From Mycogone perniciosa (Eukaryota; Ascomycota; Sordariomycetes; Hypocreales; Hypocreaceae): a stretch of DNA of 37,934 nt. Below, one piece after another: positions 10,375 through 21,372 of this stretch; within the stretch, counting starts at the first letter, position 1, and the number at the start of each line of letters is the position of its first letter. The position numbers and the translations under genes are program-made. Below the pieces are notes generated by a model, which was given only the letters and a program-made list of their open reading frames with translations, was not told the origin of the DNA and did not search any database. The DNA is taken from assembly GCA_025331125.1 (NCBI GenBank), contig JAOALB010000188.1, positions 1 to 37,934 of the forward strand, in the 5' to 3' direction.

Positions 10375-11242
10375 TTACTCAAACGAAGCAGTAGAGCTGC
10401 TACTAGAGTGATTGCCAGATCGTCGGCCATGGCGTTCACGCTCACGTTCACGCTCACTTCCGTCGCGGGACGACGTGTGGCGACGACTCCGGCGAGTTTC
10501 AGAGCTGGCTGGGAGGCCTTGAACAATTCCGTTGCGGGCAAGCATGCCACCGTTGACCGAGAAGTTCCGGCAAACCATAAAGGCACGCATGGCAGCATTC
10601 TCCTGCGCTAGGAGATCAGACTCGTAGGCCAGATCCGTCTGGTACTCACGTCCGTTGACCAGGACGAGGCAAGTAAACCCGTTGGGGTCCCGGTAACACT
10701 CGTACGAGGGGTCTGTCCATCCTCGACGTCGGCAGAGGCCTATAAGGTTGCAGCCAATGGTTAGCTCATAGATCTCCCCTCAAAGCACACAATTCGACAC
10801 ATGACAACGGCGATGGGAGTTTGTAGGGGATGGCTTGCAGGAAGCACGTCGACGACGCACAACCCGCAACCCGCGCTGCATTGGCACCCAATCCAATCGG
10901 TTTCCTGCTGGACCTGGGTTCTTGCATTGGGGCCGGAAGAGTGAGGCGGAACAGGAACAGGCGGTGCCGGGCATACACGCAGGGCATACACGCAGGGCAT
11001 ACACGCAGGGCCGCAGAGTGAACAGTTCGTGTGGAAGAGACGGATGGATAGAGGCCCTCTGGGTGTTCTCCCCCCGCCCATTGTGGACGTGTAGAAGCCT
11101 GGTCGTCCCACCAGATCTCGCAGTCCACCCCCATAGCGTTCATGATTGACAGGGTTGGAGGGATCCATTGGGCTGAAATAAAGATGCATGGCGTTCAATT
11201 GACCGACTTACTCTCCAAGTACTGCATATAGAAGCCGCCCAT
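10375..11242 (-). CDS. Small dsRBD-like fungal protein; 5' exon structure uncertain
   Basis: The last exon is well supported: it ends at TAA 10377-10375 and starts at 10739 or, with another acceptor, near 10773 or 10778. It encodes LCRRRGWTDPSYECYRDPNG, then FTCLVLVNGREYQTD, ESDLLAQENAAMRAFMVCRNF and a low-complexity basic, Ser-rich tail with an RERERERH run. The beta-strand core followed by the A-x-x-x-AA-x-x-A type helix resembles a double-stranded RNA-binding domain; this is inferred from pattern, and I recall similar unnamed fungal proteins. Upstream, ATG 11242 (MGGFYMQYLE, good context, preceded by a pyrimidine-rich leader on this strand) splices at 11212/11211. The only good next acceptor (11173) makes a 39-nt intron, unusually short. 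The second exon would run through WWDDQ and a 13-bp triplication carrying three GTATGC donors (11002, 10989, 10976). An alternative skips that exon with a 433-nt intron. RNA evidence would settle it. Confidence 0.55.
10972..11010 (-). repeat. 13-bp tandem triplication carrying splice donors
   Basis: Three perfect copies of CCCTGCGTGTATG on the minus strand. Each includes GTATGC, a good fungal 5' splice site. Because 13 is not a multiple of three, the donors fall in three different phases. Confidence 0.85.
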
Positions 11243-11999
11243 GATGGTAGTGGTTGCCAATCGATCAACAGGAAAAAAGTTTCAAAGATGAGAATAATTC
11301 CGGTGTAGAAAAAAAAAGTGGGAACGAATTGAGCGACCGTTGCCGTAAGCGTATGTATGAGTGTCCGGGTGAGTACGGAAGTCAGGATGTAAGATTTGCG
11401 TGTGTGTGAGTGTAGGTGTGAGTGCGTGTGTGTGGTGGCAATAAATGCTTGGAAGAGAGGCAATGGGCTTAAACGGCAACAGAGGCGAGAGAGATCCGAA
11501 AGGGTCGAGCAACTAGCTGCACCTGAGCCCAATGGAGAATTGAGGGGAGAAGGGGGGATTAAGAAGTAGAAGAAGTCGTCGAGCTTGGTGGAGGAAGAAG
11601 TACTCGTAAAAAAGAGGAGGATCGAAAGTCGGGCCAGGCTGGAGAGAGGTGGAGTAAGAGACGAGGCCAACTGCGCAGACCAAGATTACTTTGGCGAGGG
11701 CAGTGTGGGAAAAAAAAAAGCGTGTGAGATGTGCGAGTGTGTGTGTGCACACTCCGTACGCGGATGTATGTATGTTGTCTTAGTCGGGGAGAAGAAGCGG
11801 AGGGGTCAATTGGAAGAGAGGATTTGTACGGAGTACGGAGTAGAAGCAGCAGTAGTGGGAAAAAAGGACCAAAAAAAAGAGGAGTTGATATGTAGGTAGG
11901 TCGGCCGATGTGTGTATGAACTCGAAGCAGGAGTAGGCATGTGTGTGTATGTACGAGCGAGGATGTATGAAGTAGTATGTATCCATCTATCTATCGTCT

Positions 12000-12072
12000 G
12001 TGTGTATGTGTATGTGTATGTGTGTATATGTGTATGTGTATGTGTGTGTATGTGTGTGTATGTGTGTATGTA
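12000..12072 (+). repeat. TG-rich (TGTGTA)n microsatellite
   Basis: Imperfect alternation of TGTGTA and TGTA units. A 16-bp direct repeat GTGTGTATGTACGAGC flanks or overlaps the array (11943-11958 and 12062-12077), suggesting local duplication. Confidence 0.85.
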
Positions 12073-13526
12073 CGAGCATGTAGGAGGCCAGTTTCTAATA
12101 CTTCGTTACGCATTCCAGGGCCATGTTGCAGGACGAGACAAGCCGGCCGACTGGGTTTATTGCAAAAGCGTTTGTTAGCGCGGGCCCAGGGGCGTGTCTG
12201 GAGCAAAGCGAAACGCGATGCGAGCAACGATGCGGCTCTCGAATGAGTGTGGTGACCCCATCTTTGATGTGTTGGCAGCTCTCATTGCCAGTTGATTTGC
12301 AAACCGCTAAGGACTAGGCCGCTCCACCGCAACGCATAATACAGTAGCAGCAGTATCAGTACGGAGGACTAGTATCGAGTCGTAATAGTAGGAGTCTTGC
12401 GTCTTCGCTGCTTCTTCTGCTGCTGGAGTATAGGGCCAATCTCCCCATTCTCGAATAAGTTTCGCGCCTGCCGGTAATACAGAACGGCCAAGCAGAGGCT
12501 ACGGGGTACGAAGTAGAACGAGTATCTATGCATCGACGCATAGTACATGCTTCGTACATAAGGTACGGAGTACGGAGGGGAGCGGTTGAAAGACCGGCGG
12601 CGGACCAGCAAGAGTCGGCCGTATGTATCATTACATGCCATGCCATGCTCTGCTCTTCTCCGCTTTGTCATGCGTTTTTGCCTATTTAGTTAGACTTTGC
12701 AGAGTCAACGGCATACATTTCTATTGTGGTTGTTATTGTGGTTCCTCATCCTCGGTCGACCGTTTGGCCGCAGAAAGGGTCGCTTCTGAAGTAGCCGCCC
12801 ATTGCCAGTCTTGGCGGAGCAGAGACGCGTCCATGTCTTGTTCTGTGTGTATGTACGGAGTACAGAGTACAGAGTACTGGCGCTTCGAACAGGCCCAGCG
12901 GCAGACGGAGCTCGTGGTAGCAGAAAGAGTCCGTCATAATTAACAAAGGGCAGCGAGGAGGTGGCGAAAAGGGAACCAGCGGTGTCCTCAGCATCCGGAA
13001 AAATACCAACCACACATCACGAGTAGGCATCTCGACACTTCTAAGGAGCGAAGCCAGAGAGAGCCAGCGAGAGCCACAGCGTAATCGTTCGATGCGATGT
13101 GCCTGGTTGGCTGCCACCCAGAGCATCCCTCCGAGAGAGATCTCAGAGCTTAGGCGGCCACTAATGCACAGCAGTGTCCACAGGTATCGCCGTGTACCTG
13201 GACAGGGACTGGCGAGCAGACATGGGCTGGCCATGAGGTGCAGCAGCACTAGCTGTCATGCCTGCAATTGGAAAGTAAATAATAATAATGTGTAAATCGT
13301 GCGCATTCCAAGGACGGATTCAGGAGTCCAAGTTACGAAGCGCTTCGTCTGCCCCTCCTCCAGGTGCCATGCTTTGGCTGCCCAGGATTTGTGTTTGGCC
13401 CGTTGGATTGGCTCGCCCCAACCTTACATACTTAGCCGGGAGCCGGGATTGGTAGTAGTAGGAGTAGTATTGCCGTTGGCCCATCAAGTCAAAAACGAAA
13501 AGCTTGTGCGATACAGAGTACGAAGT

Positions 13527-13566
13527 ACCTAGTAGTAGGAGTAGGAGTAGTAGGAGTAGGAGTAGT
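13527..13566 (+). repeat. (GTA)/(GGAGTA)n array between two TAC-GTA motifs
   Basis: A run of AGTAGTAGGAGTAGGAGTA type units sits exactly between TACGAAGTA (13519-13527) and TACTCCGTA (13566-13574), suggesting that the array grew from the motif itself. Confidence 0.8.
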
Positions 13567-16500
13567 ACTCCGTAAGCTGGTCCTTATTCCCAAGTGGCTG
13601 GGACCGAGAGCGATTCGCCCACAGCCTATCTGCTCCATATCGATCGCTGGGAAACCCGCCCAGTTGACGAGAAAGAGGGGGGGAGGGCCGCCGGTGAAGC
13701 TAAACTTGGGCACTAGCGGCAATGCTGGGCGACTTCACGAGGAAGCGAATTTAAATCGAGAGTGTGCTCGGTGCATTATCCAGAATTATCCATCCCAATC
13801 GCAGGACCTAGGAGAGGAGGGACGGGCGAAAGACCACCAGCGGCCGGCGACGGCGTCGGGGGAGGCGGGGGGGTTCAGAACGGCGGCGTCAGTCCGTTCT
13901 CCCACGAGCGTCGGTGAAGACCGCGAAACCACGACCGAAGCTGCATCTGCATACATACCTAGCAGTAGTGCTAGCCATTATCCATCTGGACGTGGACCAG
14001 GGAGGGCCCAGTGGGCACAGGCCTAAAGAGACTAATCTCCAGATTTGCAGTAGCAGTGCTGGTTAGCAGCAGTCGTCGACCAGTGAGTGGCTTCGTGGAT
14101 CGAACTTCGAAAGTCGGACAGGAACCCCTGTCCTGCGGGACTTGACGATACCTCACCTCCCTATGCACTCCGTACACATCTGTGCATGCTTCCGCGAAAA
14201 CACGCACGCTGTGTGTGTGTATGTGTGCATCGCAGTCGTAGGATCGAAGCACATACTACGGAGTAGGGTTCCAGACTCGATGGGGAGCGAGCAGTTGTGA
14301 ACGTTTACGGTGAAACCAGGCTGGCTGATTGGACGAAAGTCAGGAGAGGGGGCCCAAGGCAACCAGGCAAAGGCAGACGCCTGACCCTCAGGCCCTCTCC
14401 AAGCAGTGAGGAGAAGGGGGCTTGCAAAGCCGCATGCAGTGATGAGCTGGCAGTGCCGCCGCTTGATATTAAGCAAACACACGGGGCGAACGGTTCGTCA
14501 AGGTAACCCAGGCGTAATGCAGCAGCAGTGGTACGGAGTACTCTGTGGTACTCTCTGTGCTAGGAGGGTGTTGTGTGTCCTGGGCGTCGCGCGGGGTACG
14601 GAGCAATACATGCTTTGTACATGATGGCGAGATACAGGTAACAGGTAATAATCCATTGCTGCCAGGACGAAGTTTTTTTTGGCCTCAACACGCACACAAT
14701 TGAGCATATCTCAACTTCGTAATACCGAGAGAAGGCTCGTTTCCTCAACACTTTTGCCTACGACTGCACACCTATAGGGTTCCACTAGTCCCCGCGCTGA
14801 CGTTACGCCAGTCCTCGCCCGCAACAAAGGCCAAAAGAAAAGAAAGAAAAAAAAGAGGTCTCGCTGTCCCATGTCCCTCACTCATCACAGGCTTCGTCGT
14901 GTGTCATCCACATCCACGACGAATGACTGCTACCGAATCGGAAGCTGGCATTGGTCCCAGCGGCCTGGTGCGGCGGCCATGGTGAGATGGGGGCCAGATC
15001 ACACAAGCTTGAAATCTCAACGAAAGCTTGTCTCCGGGGCATCAACGGAGCTGAAGCAGGGCGTATCGCCCATATATGTCTCATGTTGCCGCCGCCGGCG
15101 CATACGAGTGTATAGTTCGAACCAAAAAAAATTGTTCGACTCACTCCAGCTCTTTTTTCACGTCCGCACGTTCGAACTAGTAGCTCGTAGTGAGAGTTCA
15201 ACCCAGCTGAAGTGAATCGCCCAGAAATCGGTTCAAGACTAGATAGATACTCCGTACTTCGTACTCGTTTCGTCGAATTTGCCTTTTTCGGAGCCAGGGT
15301 CGTTGGTTGGTTGGCTCGTTTTGTGCGTGCCGATGAGGAGTGGTGGGGGGAGGCCAGACAGAACCAGCCAGATATATTGCTCGTAGTCACTATGGAATAT
15401 GATGCATGTGCGTCTCTGTGTGTGTGATGATGGTGTGTAATTACTGCCACCAAATCCCTGGCTTGTTAGAGACATGGCAGCTTGTACAGCCCTTGTACGA
15501 GCGTGTACCGACTGTCATAGTGATAAAATCTCGCCTACGTCAAAACGTCATGCCAAAAGAGTCAAAACGGCGTGGCGTCTAGCCCTCCGAGAGGACACGC
15601 TCCCTTGAATAAGTTAATTAATTAATCAATTTTCTGGAATGGCCATGCGTGCTGCAGCCTTGTGCGAATTGTACATAAAAAATTCTCGCATACTAACTGC
15701 TTCGTACTTCGTACTCCCGACAGCGAATGGGAGGATCGCACACACAGTAGTACCGTAGGTCACGTCACGTATTATCGTGTCATTTCGTCTCATCTCATAT
15801 TATCATCTCTCCAAGTCTTCTCACCACGCCGGCCGATATCATGACCGTTCCACATATACTACTCCACAGCCCCAGGCATCTAGTTATGTATGTACGTTAC
15901 ATACAAAGCACAGCAAAAAAAATATTACTTTGTACGAAGTACATACCTGCAAATATTGCTCAATCTGCTCCCATATAGTTAGGTAGCACCCATAATTCTC
16001 ACCTGATATGGCCCGCGGTAAAGGGTCCCTGCAAAGCCGGGCCAAACTAACCAGCACACCACACAAACAAAGGGAACAAAGAAAAAGCCCGCTCGTGGCA
16101 GAGAAGATCCATTGTGGTCCGCAGCCCACACGCCATGCAGTTGCCCACTTCCCATTCCCGCTTCCCTCTGAGCCCGGTCCCTCGGTGGCGGAAGAACAAG
16201 AATAAGAGGTGGTAGTAGATAGTTGAGCGTACGTAATACTGAATATGCGGTTCTGGCTTCCGGTGCTTACATATATGTGCCTATTGCATGTGTAATAATA
16301 ATCTTCAGTTAAAACCAGCAACTCGTCTTGATCTTGGCCGCACCCAACGCATCCGGATGCATCGGTGCCGTGTCTTGGGCAATGCTTCACTGGCTAAGAA
16401 AGGAAATGATGGACCGCATATCCACCTTCTCCTTCTCTCGCGCTGGATGTCAGAAAAGCTGTCATTCCGCTTCTTTGCCTGTGTAAATGTCTCAGTATCA

Positions 16501-17082
16501 CTCGTCAAAGCATGTACAAGGGATATATGCACAGGGCGGCCGCATGAGATGCGGCCATGGCAACGATAACGGAGGGGGTGTGTGACTTGTGCTCCGGCCA
16601 TAGAGGGAAGGAAAAAAACCTCTCCTCCGACATGAACAAAAAAAGACTTATCCACGTCGTGTGTGGCTATGTTTAAAGGTACAGTAATGTTGCAAACTAG
16701 TTGTTTAGGTCTTGGCCAATCCATCATCCAAGAACCGTAGTCATCTCCTCATCTAAATGATTTAAGTTTTGCACGAAGTACAGTGACGTGAGTATGACTC
16801 GGGACAGATGGCTCCCTTGCGAATCCGTGTCGAAAGAATGCCATTCCATGTCTGTGGTTGCAGAGATATTGAGACATGCGTCAGCACGTTGGTTGGGGCA
16901 TCTACGAAGTACTTACGTAGCCAAGAATATCGACCGGTTGCTGATGGGATCAAGGATCAACGACCCATGCTTGGCCCTGCGATGATGTGCAGGCCCTGCA
17001 AATGCGGTGTGGCGCAAGGTAATCCTCCCCTCCTTCATCTCAGACATGCTTCTCCAGACAGACAAAAAGAGGTGTGCAGACC

Positions 17083-17116
17083 CATCTCATCTCCATCTCC
17101 ATCTCCATCTCCATCC
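17083..17116 (+). repeat. (CATCTC)n microsatellite
   Basis: About five hexamer units, followed by CATACATATACATACACAC. It accounts for the Ser-Ile repeats in one frame, so that frame is not a gene. Confidence 0.85.
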
Positions 17117-17830
17117 ATGTACATACATATACATACACACACCTCGTGGGATACATGACAGCAACTGGACAGCAGGTATCCACTGTCCAGACAAGAACAG
17201 TCTGGCCAGATAGAGTGGGGATGGGCGAAATGCAGGCCATCCAAACTGGAGATCCCCATCATCCCCGCGGGCAGTGTCCGTCAACTCGAGTAATAGGGCC
17301 GTACCACAACATCAACACACACAAAGACTGGTCCTTTGGGTCTGCATGTGAAACGAACACAGTTCCTTCCATTGGAAAGTGGACTAGTGGCATCTCTAGA
17401 TGGCTTGGCCTAGCCGATCGAGCTGCTGGCCCTTGTGCTTTCTCTTGTCTTCTACCGTACCCTGCTGAATTGTCAATACGGAATAGATGGGATAAGTGGC
17501 GGTTTGGTCACTGCCTGGACATGCATGCTCGCCAGCCCGCTTTCAAGGACGCCCTATTGCTATGCCGTCCTAGGAACATCGGACACTATCACCCGTCTCC
17601 AGACGTATCCACTCACCAGTTTGACTTGTCTCACTCTTAATCGATCCCAGTGACTCAATGCCAGTCATTGTTGGGCTTGTCCTCGATATACACGTGATAT
17701 CGTATGCGTCGTAAGCCTTCTCAGATCATTCATCCGTGTCAGATAGACCAGTAAATAGCACCATTTGATTCCTTTGCTAGGTACTCTCCTAGGCGTAATA
17801 TCCATGGTATTCGGCTCTACAGTTGCCACG

Positions 17831-19517
17831 CTAAAAGCCCAGTTTCGACGTGAAATGTTTCTGAATCTCCTCCACCCTGTGCTGGGGAATCACGTAGACG
17901 GGATGGGTTGTTGCAACTCGGTCCTCCTCGTCAAATATTTGCTCTCCCTTCGTAAAAGGAGAGGCCTCCCAGCAGTCGCCTTCCAAAAGGGCTCCACCAG
18001 TCCGAGCAGCAGTCAAATGCCACTGGTGCTGCGCGGAACTCAGGCCCGAGAGGACGTAGCAGGTGTGGTACGCATCCGAGTATCTATTCATTCGTGAGTT
18101 GAGGCCTTGGCCCAAGCAACATGACGACATAGGCACTTACTTGCTCGGTTTATCTCTCAGCCCGCCCCGCCTCGACGAATCTTGACAGCAGCAGAGTATG
18201 TATCTAATCAACCCATTTCGGCTGAAGAGACTATTGTCTGTGTCTAGGCTTTCAAGCGGACGGCCCGCAGGGCTAGTCGTCGACCCCTCCGGCCCGCTCA
18301 AACTGGCCTCGATCAGGGGCCAACATCCCCCGACCCAGTGGCTGTAGCAACCGTCAACAAGCTTGTTTGTGCGGCCAGAAAAGCCACCCTCGGGTGCATA
18401 TTGGCGAGATGAGAGCCAAGAGATAAGTCGCGGAACGTCCAAATATCTACCAGGGTTGGGAAGGGTCAGCATGTAACGCTTTCATGTCACAACCTCAATG
18501 GACGGCATCGTGGGGTCGAAAAACGTACTGTCTTATGCTTCGGTGTGGGGTATCAAGAATCGATAGACATCCCAGCGCGCAGAACGCGTATGCACCATGT
18601 GCCTCGACTCCAGGTTTTGCAGAGACACCTCCCTCGTATGTCTGGCCTAATTGCGAGGGGGTGGCGATTAGATGACACAGTCAGATACATGACAACAGGA
18701 GGACCTACAATAGCGTACCCAATCTGCCAGGCCACTGAAGAGGCCAGCGTGGCCAGCAGTGCATGCAGGAGAGTCTGGTGACAAGTCAGGGGGCAAGTTA
18801 AGCAGCGAAATCACGACGGCCGCACAGTAGGCCCCCCTGATAAGAAAGCAACGGTCAGCCATGGGTGGTATCACAGCATTGACGACCGGCGTAGACATAC
18901 CTCACGTCTTCCTCGCCCCCCAGCGCCATCTGAAACCCTCCATCTGCCTGCTTGAGAGAACACAGCCAGTTCCACATGCTCCTCCTATCGACGACATCGT
19001 ACGCCTCTTCTCCACCCACCAGCGCCAGCGAGAGAACTGTGGCATATGTGGTGGCGAGATGCGAGGTCTGGCCGAAACCCCCTCCGAATCCACCTGTCGT
19101 GTTCTGCATGGGGCGTACTGTCTCAATAAGCTGGGTGCGATAAATCTCGACATCCTCACCGAGAAGTGATAAGGCATTAAGGCACCAGTAGAAGATCCAT
19201 GGCCTACTTGGATCTGCGGCTGTGAAGCCACCGGGCAAGTTACCCAGCTGTTTCCGCAGGAAATTCGCATGTCGCTCCCTATCTAGGTGAGGGATTCCAT
19301 AGGTATTGCGTTGTTTATGCTCCTGGCCCGTCAGGAAAGGCAGACACTCATCAACCGTTGCGTCCTGAATGCGGGATGAATCCGTATCCAGAGAATCACG
19401 GATCGCGGGACCCGACGTGAAAAAGCCGGGGATGGGAGCGGCAGTGCCCCCTTGTCGTGCTTCATGCACTGAGAGCGGGTCCATGGGGGATGGTTGTTGT
19501 TGAGTAGCTGCGGCCAT
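17831..19517 (-). CDS. RAM1: Protein farnesyltransferase beta subunit
   Basis: Catalytic beta subunit of CaaX farnesyltransferase, which joins farnesyl to the CaaX cysteine of Ras, Rho-type GTPases, lamin-like proteins and fungal pheromones; it pairs with an alpha subunit not seen here. Five exons (19517-18901, 18836-18709, 18646-18529, 18446-18141, 18083-17831) encode 473 aa. Introns are 64, 62, 82 and 57 nt; each join restores family text, for example DVRGAYCAAVV, RYCQTYEGG, SIRQYLDVPRLISW and KPSKYSDAYHTCY. Alpha-barrel repeats are visible as GGFGGGFGQTSHLATTY, DGGFQMALGG, YEGGVSAKPGVEAHGAYAF and EGGFSGRTNKLVDGCYSHW. The zinc ligands are predicted as Asp319 and Cys321 (VDGCYSHW) and His396 (DAYHTCY). 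I chose ATG 19517 (AAACATGG); an in-frame ATG at 19580 would add 21 basic residues. It is flanked by two very long intergenic regions. Confidence 0.96.
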
Positions 19518-21268
19518 GTTTCTTAGATGATGCCTGAAGATGACTCGAGGGCGGGTTCGGTTATTTGCTCGAGATTTCATTGCGCGACTGACGGGCTTCC
19601 CATCTTTTTTAACAGCACAGTCAACAATATGAGCCCTTCATCATCTCTCCTTGCTGGGACACTGAGTTACCACCAAGAAGACAATAGCAAACAAGTGCGC
19701 GTGCCAGTGGCCCAGACTCTCCAGAACAATGGAAACTGGAGGTTGTGGTGGAGGCATTGTGTTCGGAGATAGATCGGATACCAATTTGTGCCCAAGTAGG
19801 TATGTATGTACGGAGTACATAGCGCACCTCGCTTGAATGACCACGAGGATCTATTACAGAACAAAGGCTGCAAGACACGACTCATGCAAGGGTATAGGCA
19901 TCTCGTCAAATATCAACATTATTTGTGCCGGATCTCACATGATGCATGCTGCTGACCTCCGAGTCATGTCGGACCGCTATAAGACGGCAATTCTGCCCCA
20001 TCCGCGGGAGCACAAAAGTCGCTGCTGCGTCTTCGGCGTTGGAATAATGAGAGATGTACGAGTGACAGAATACTGATACACGGCAAATTCATCATTTCGG
20101 CACGACAAATGCTTCCAGATCTGTACAGCGAATACAGTACAAACACCGGGTTCGATGCGTCTCACGAACTCCCTCCGGCCCTCGATTCGAACTGGAGTCT
20201 ATATGTTGCGAGAGACACATCACTAGGCCAGTCATCTTCGTTGAGGAGTTTGTTTGTGGATAATTTTGATCTTGTATAGGATCCCCGAATCCACTTCTGG
20301 TTTGCCCTTTGATGCTGCCGTCGCTTCATTTACGCCTTATTCGACCAGGCCCGCCTTATATGTCTGCATGGCGGTTTCGTCCCGAGTTATTCTTGTGTCC
20401 GGATTCTTTCGATACGGTCCTTATGACTCTTATCCTACGATAAAGTGTCCCTTGAAAACTCTGATCAACGGTATTATTCATACGATACAGAGCCACCTTG
20501 CCATCATACCATTACCTTCTGGGCCTGGGCGATAATAATGCACGCAAGTACGTCAGGTTTCGCCACAATAAGACCGTGGAAGATGTGAGCTATCATATCA
20601 ACCACGAAACGATTAGGCTACTATGCTGCTTGTCAGGGGCGGAGCGGACATCGATATGAACTGTGGTGGATATGTCCATCCTAGAGGTTCCTGTTGTCGC
20701 TGCAGGAGTCCATGAATTGTCATGGCTATCACGCCTTCGCAGAGCCCGCTCTTGGTTGCATCTCAGGACAGATGCGAGTGTATTATCAACCCAGCAGCGG
20801 TGAGGATGCAGCAGGAAGCATACCGGGGTCTCCTCATGGTATGGATAGCCTCCGTCGCATGAATTCGAAGTGAATTCTGCATCGCTGAGTCTTCGTCGCT
20901 GTGTATCTTATGCTCCAGATGGACTAATTCTAGTCTGTACATAGAGCTCATTCATGGCGAGGCCTGCAAGGTAACGGGTCTGCTTGACCCAGTGAGATAC
21001 TGATGGCTTGGCTGAGGTGGGCATTTTGTTTGAACATGCCAACATGCCCATAAATGATCCAAGAAAGGGTCAGACATGATACTCGAAAAGATGAAATCAC
21101 GTAAGGATAGAACAACCAGGACGTCAGCTTTACAGGCAAACTGAACCCTTTTACTAACATATTATAAATAACCTGTCCCAAAGACGCTATCACAAATCCC
21201 ACAAATATCAAGTATTCATAATTAGGAAAAGAATTTTCCCGTTGGTCCCGAGATGCAGGGTAAGCATA

Positions 21269-21372
21269 GGGCCCAAAGCCACTTTACGCGTTTAGCGGTT
21301 ATCGCCAACTAACGCGTTCTAAGATAAGATCGTTTGGGCTCTACGGATTTTTACGTGGGGGGCTTTGGGTCC
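21269..21372. mobile_element. Candidate 104-bp MITE with TA target duplication
   Basis: A 12-bp terminal inverted repeat, GGGCCCAAAGCC at 21269-21280 and GGCTTTGGGTCC at 21361-21372 (11 of 12 positions pair). It is flanked on both sides by TA (21267-21268 and 21373-21374), the target duplication of Tc1/mariner-type elements. Inside lies a second inverted repeat, ACGCGT at 21286-21291 and 21312-21317. There is no coding capacity, so it would depend on a transposase elsewhere. One copy only in this window. Confidence 0.5.

Larger units (their letters stand above)
11827..16911. repeat. Dense field of TACGGAGTA / TACGAAGTA motifs
   Basis: Exact copies on either strand start at 11827, 11834 (overlapping by TA), 12507, 12564, 12854, 13519, 13566, 14257, 14532, 15248, 15255 (overlapping), 15705, 15933 and 16903, with many near-copies between. 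The arms TAC and GTA are inverted repeats around GGA or GAA. See the findings for the whole-window count. Confidence 0.85.
11243..17830. other. Gene-free region, 6.6 kb
   Basis: No open frame here has protein-like composition on either strand; the longer ones are reads through microsatellites. The first 450 bp form a pyrimidine-rich leader on the minus strand for the dsRBD-like gene. The rest is littered with TACGGAGTA/TACGAAGTA motifs (at least 16 exact copies from 11827 to 16911), TG-rich, GGAGTA and CATCTC microsatellites, and short A-runs. It is either an unusually long upstream control region, a site of non-coding transcription, or simply low-constraint DNA. Confidence 0.6.

Noticed and set aside
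11140..11670. A 176-codon minus-strand frame upstream of the dsRBD-like gene
   Set aside because: Its composition (runs of S, L, T, H) is that of translated pyrimidine-rich leader and CA repeats. It is more likely 5' UTR.
15884..16390. A 168-codon minus-strand frame rich in Cys and Ser
   Set aside because: It has no domain-like pattern and no plausible splice partners, and contains several TAC-GTA-type repeats.
17074..17640. A 188-codon plus-strand frame
   Set aside because: It begins in the CATCTC microsatellite and shows no conserved-looking segment.
11243..17830. RIP-mutated transposon relics in the gene-free region
   Set aside because: The region is not AT-rich, and no decayed transposase or reverse-transcriptase motif or long terminal repeat is visible.
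20170..20240. A tRNA-like segment on the minus strand with TGGCCTAGTGA (A-box-like) and AGTTCGAATCG (B-box-like)
   Set aside because: The boxes are 37 nt apart, short of the usual 44 or so. The T-stem has mismatches, no seven-base-pair acceptor stem forms at the right place and no proper anticodon loop is seen. At best it is a tRNA or SINE relic.
20948..21211. An 87-codon hydrophobic minus-strand frame that could suggest a small membrane protein
   Set aside because: It is short and isolated, and its hydrophobicity follows from T-rich codons in AT-rich sequence. I see no leader or homologue-like motif.
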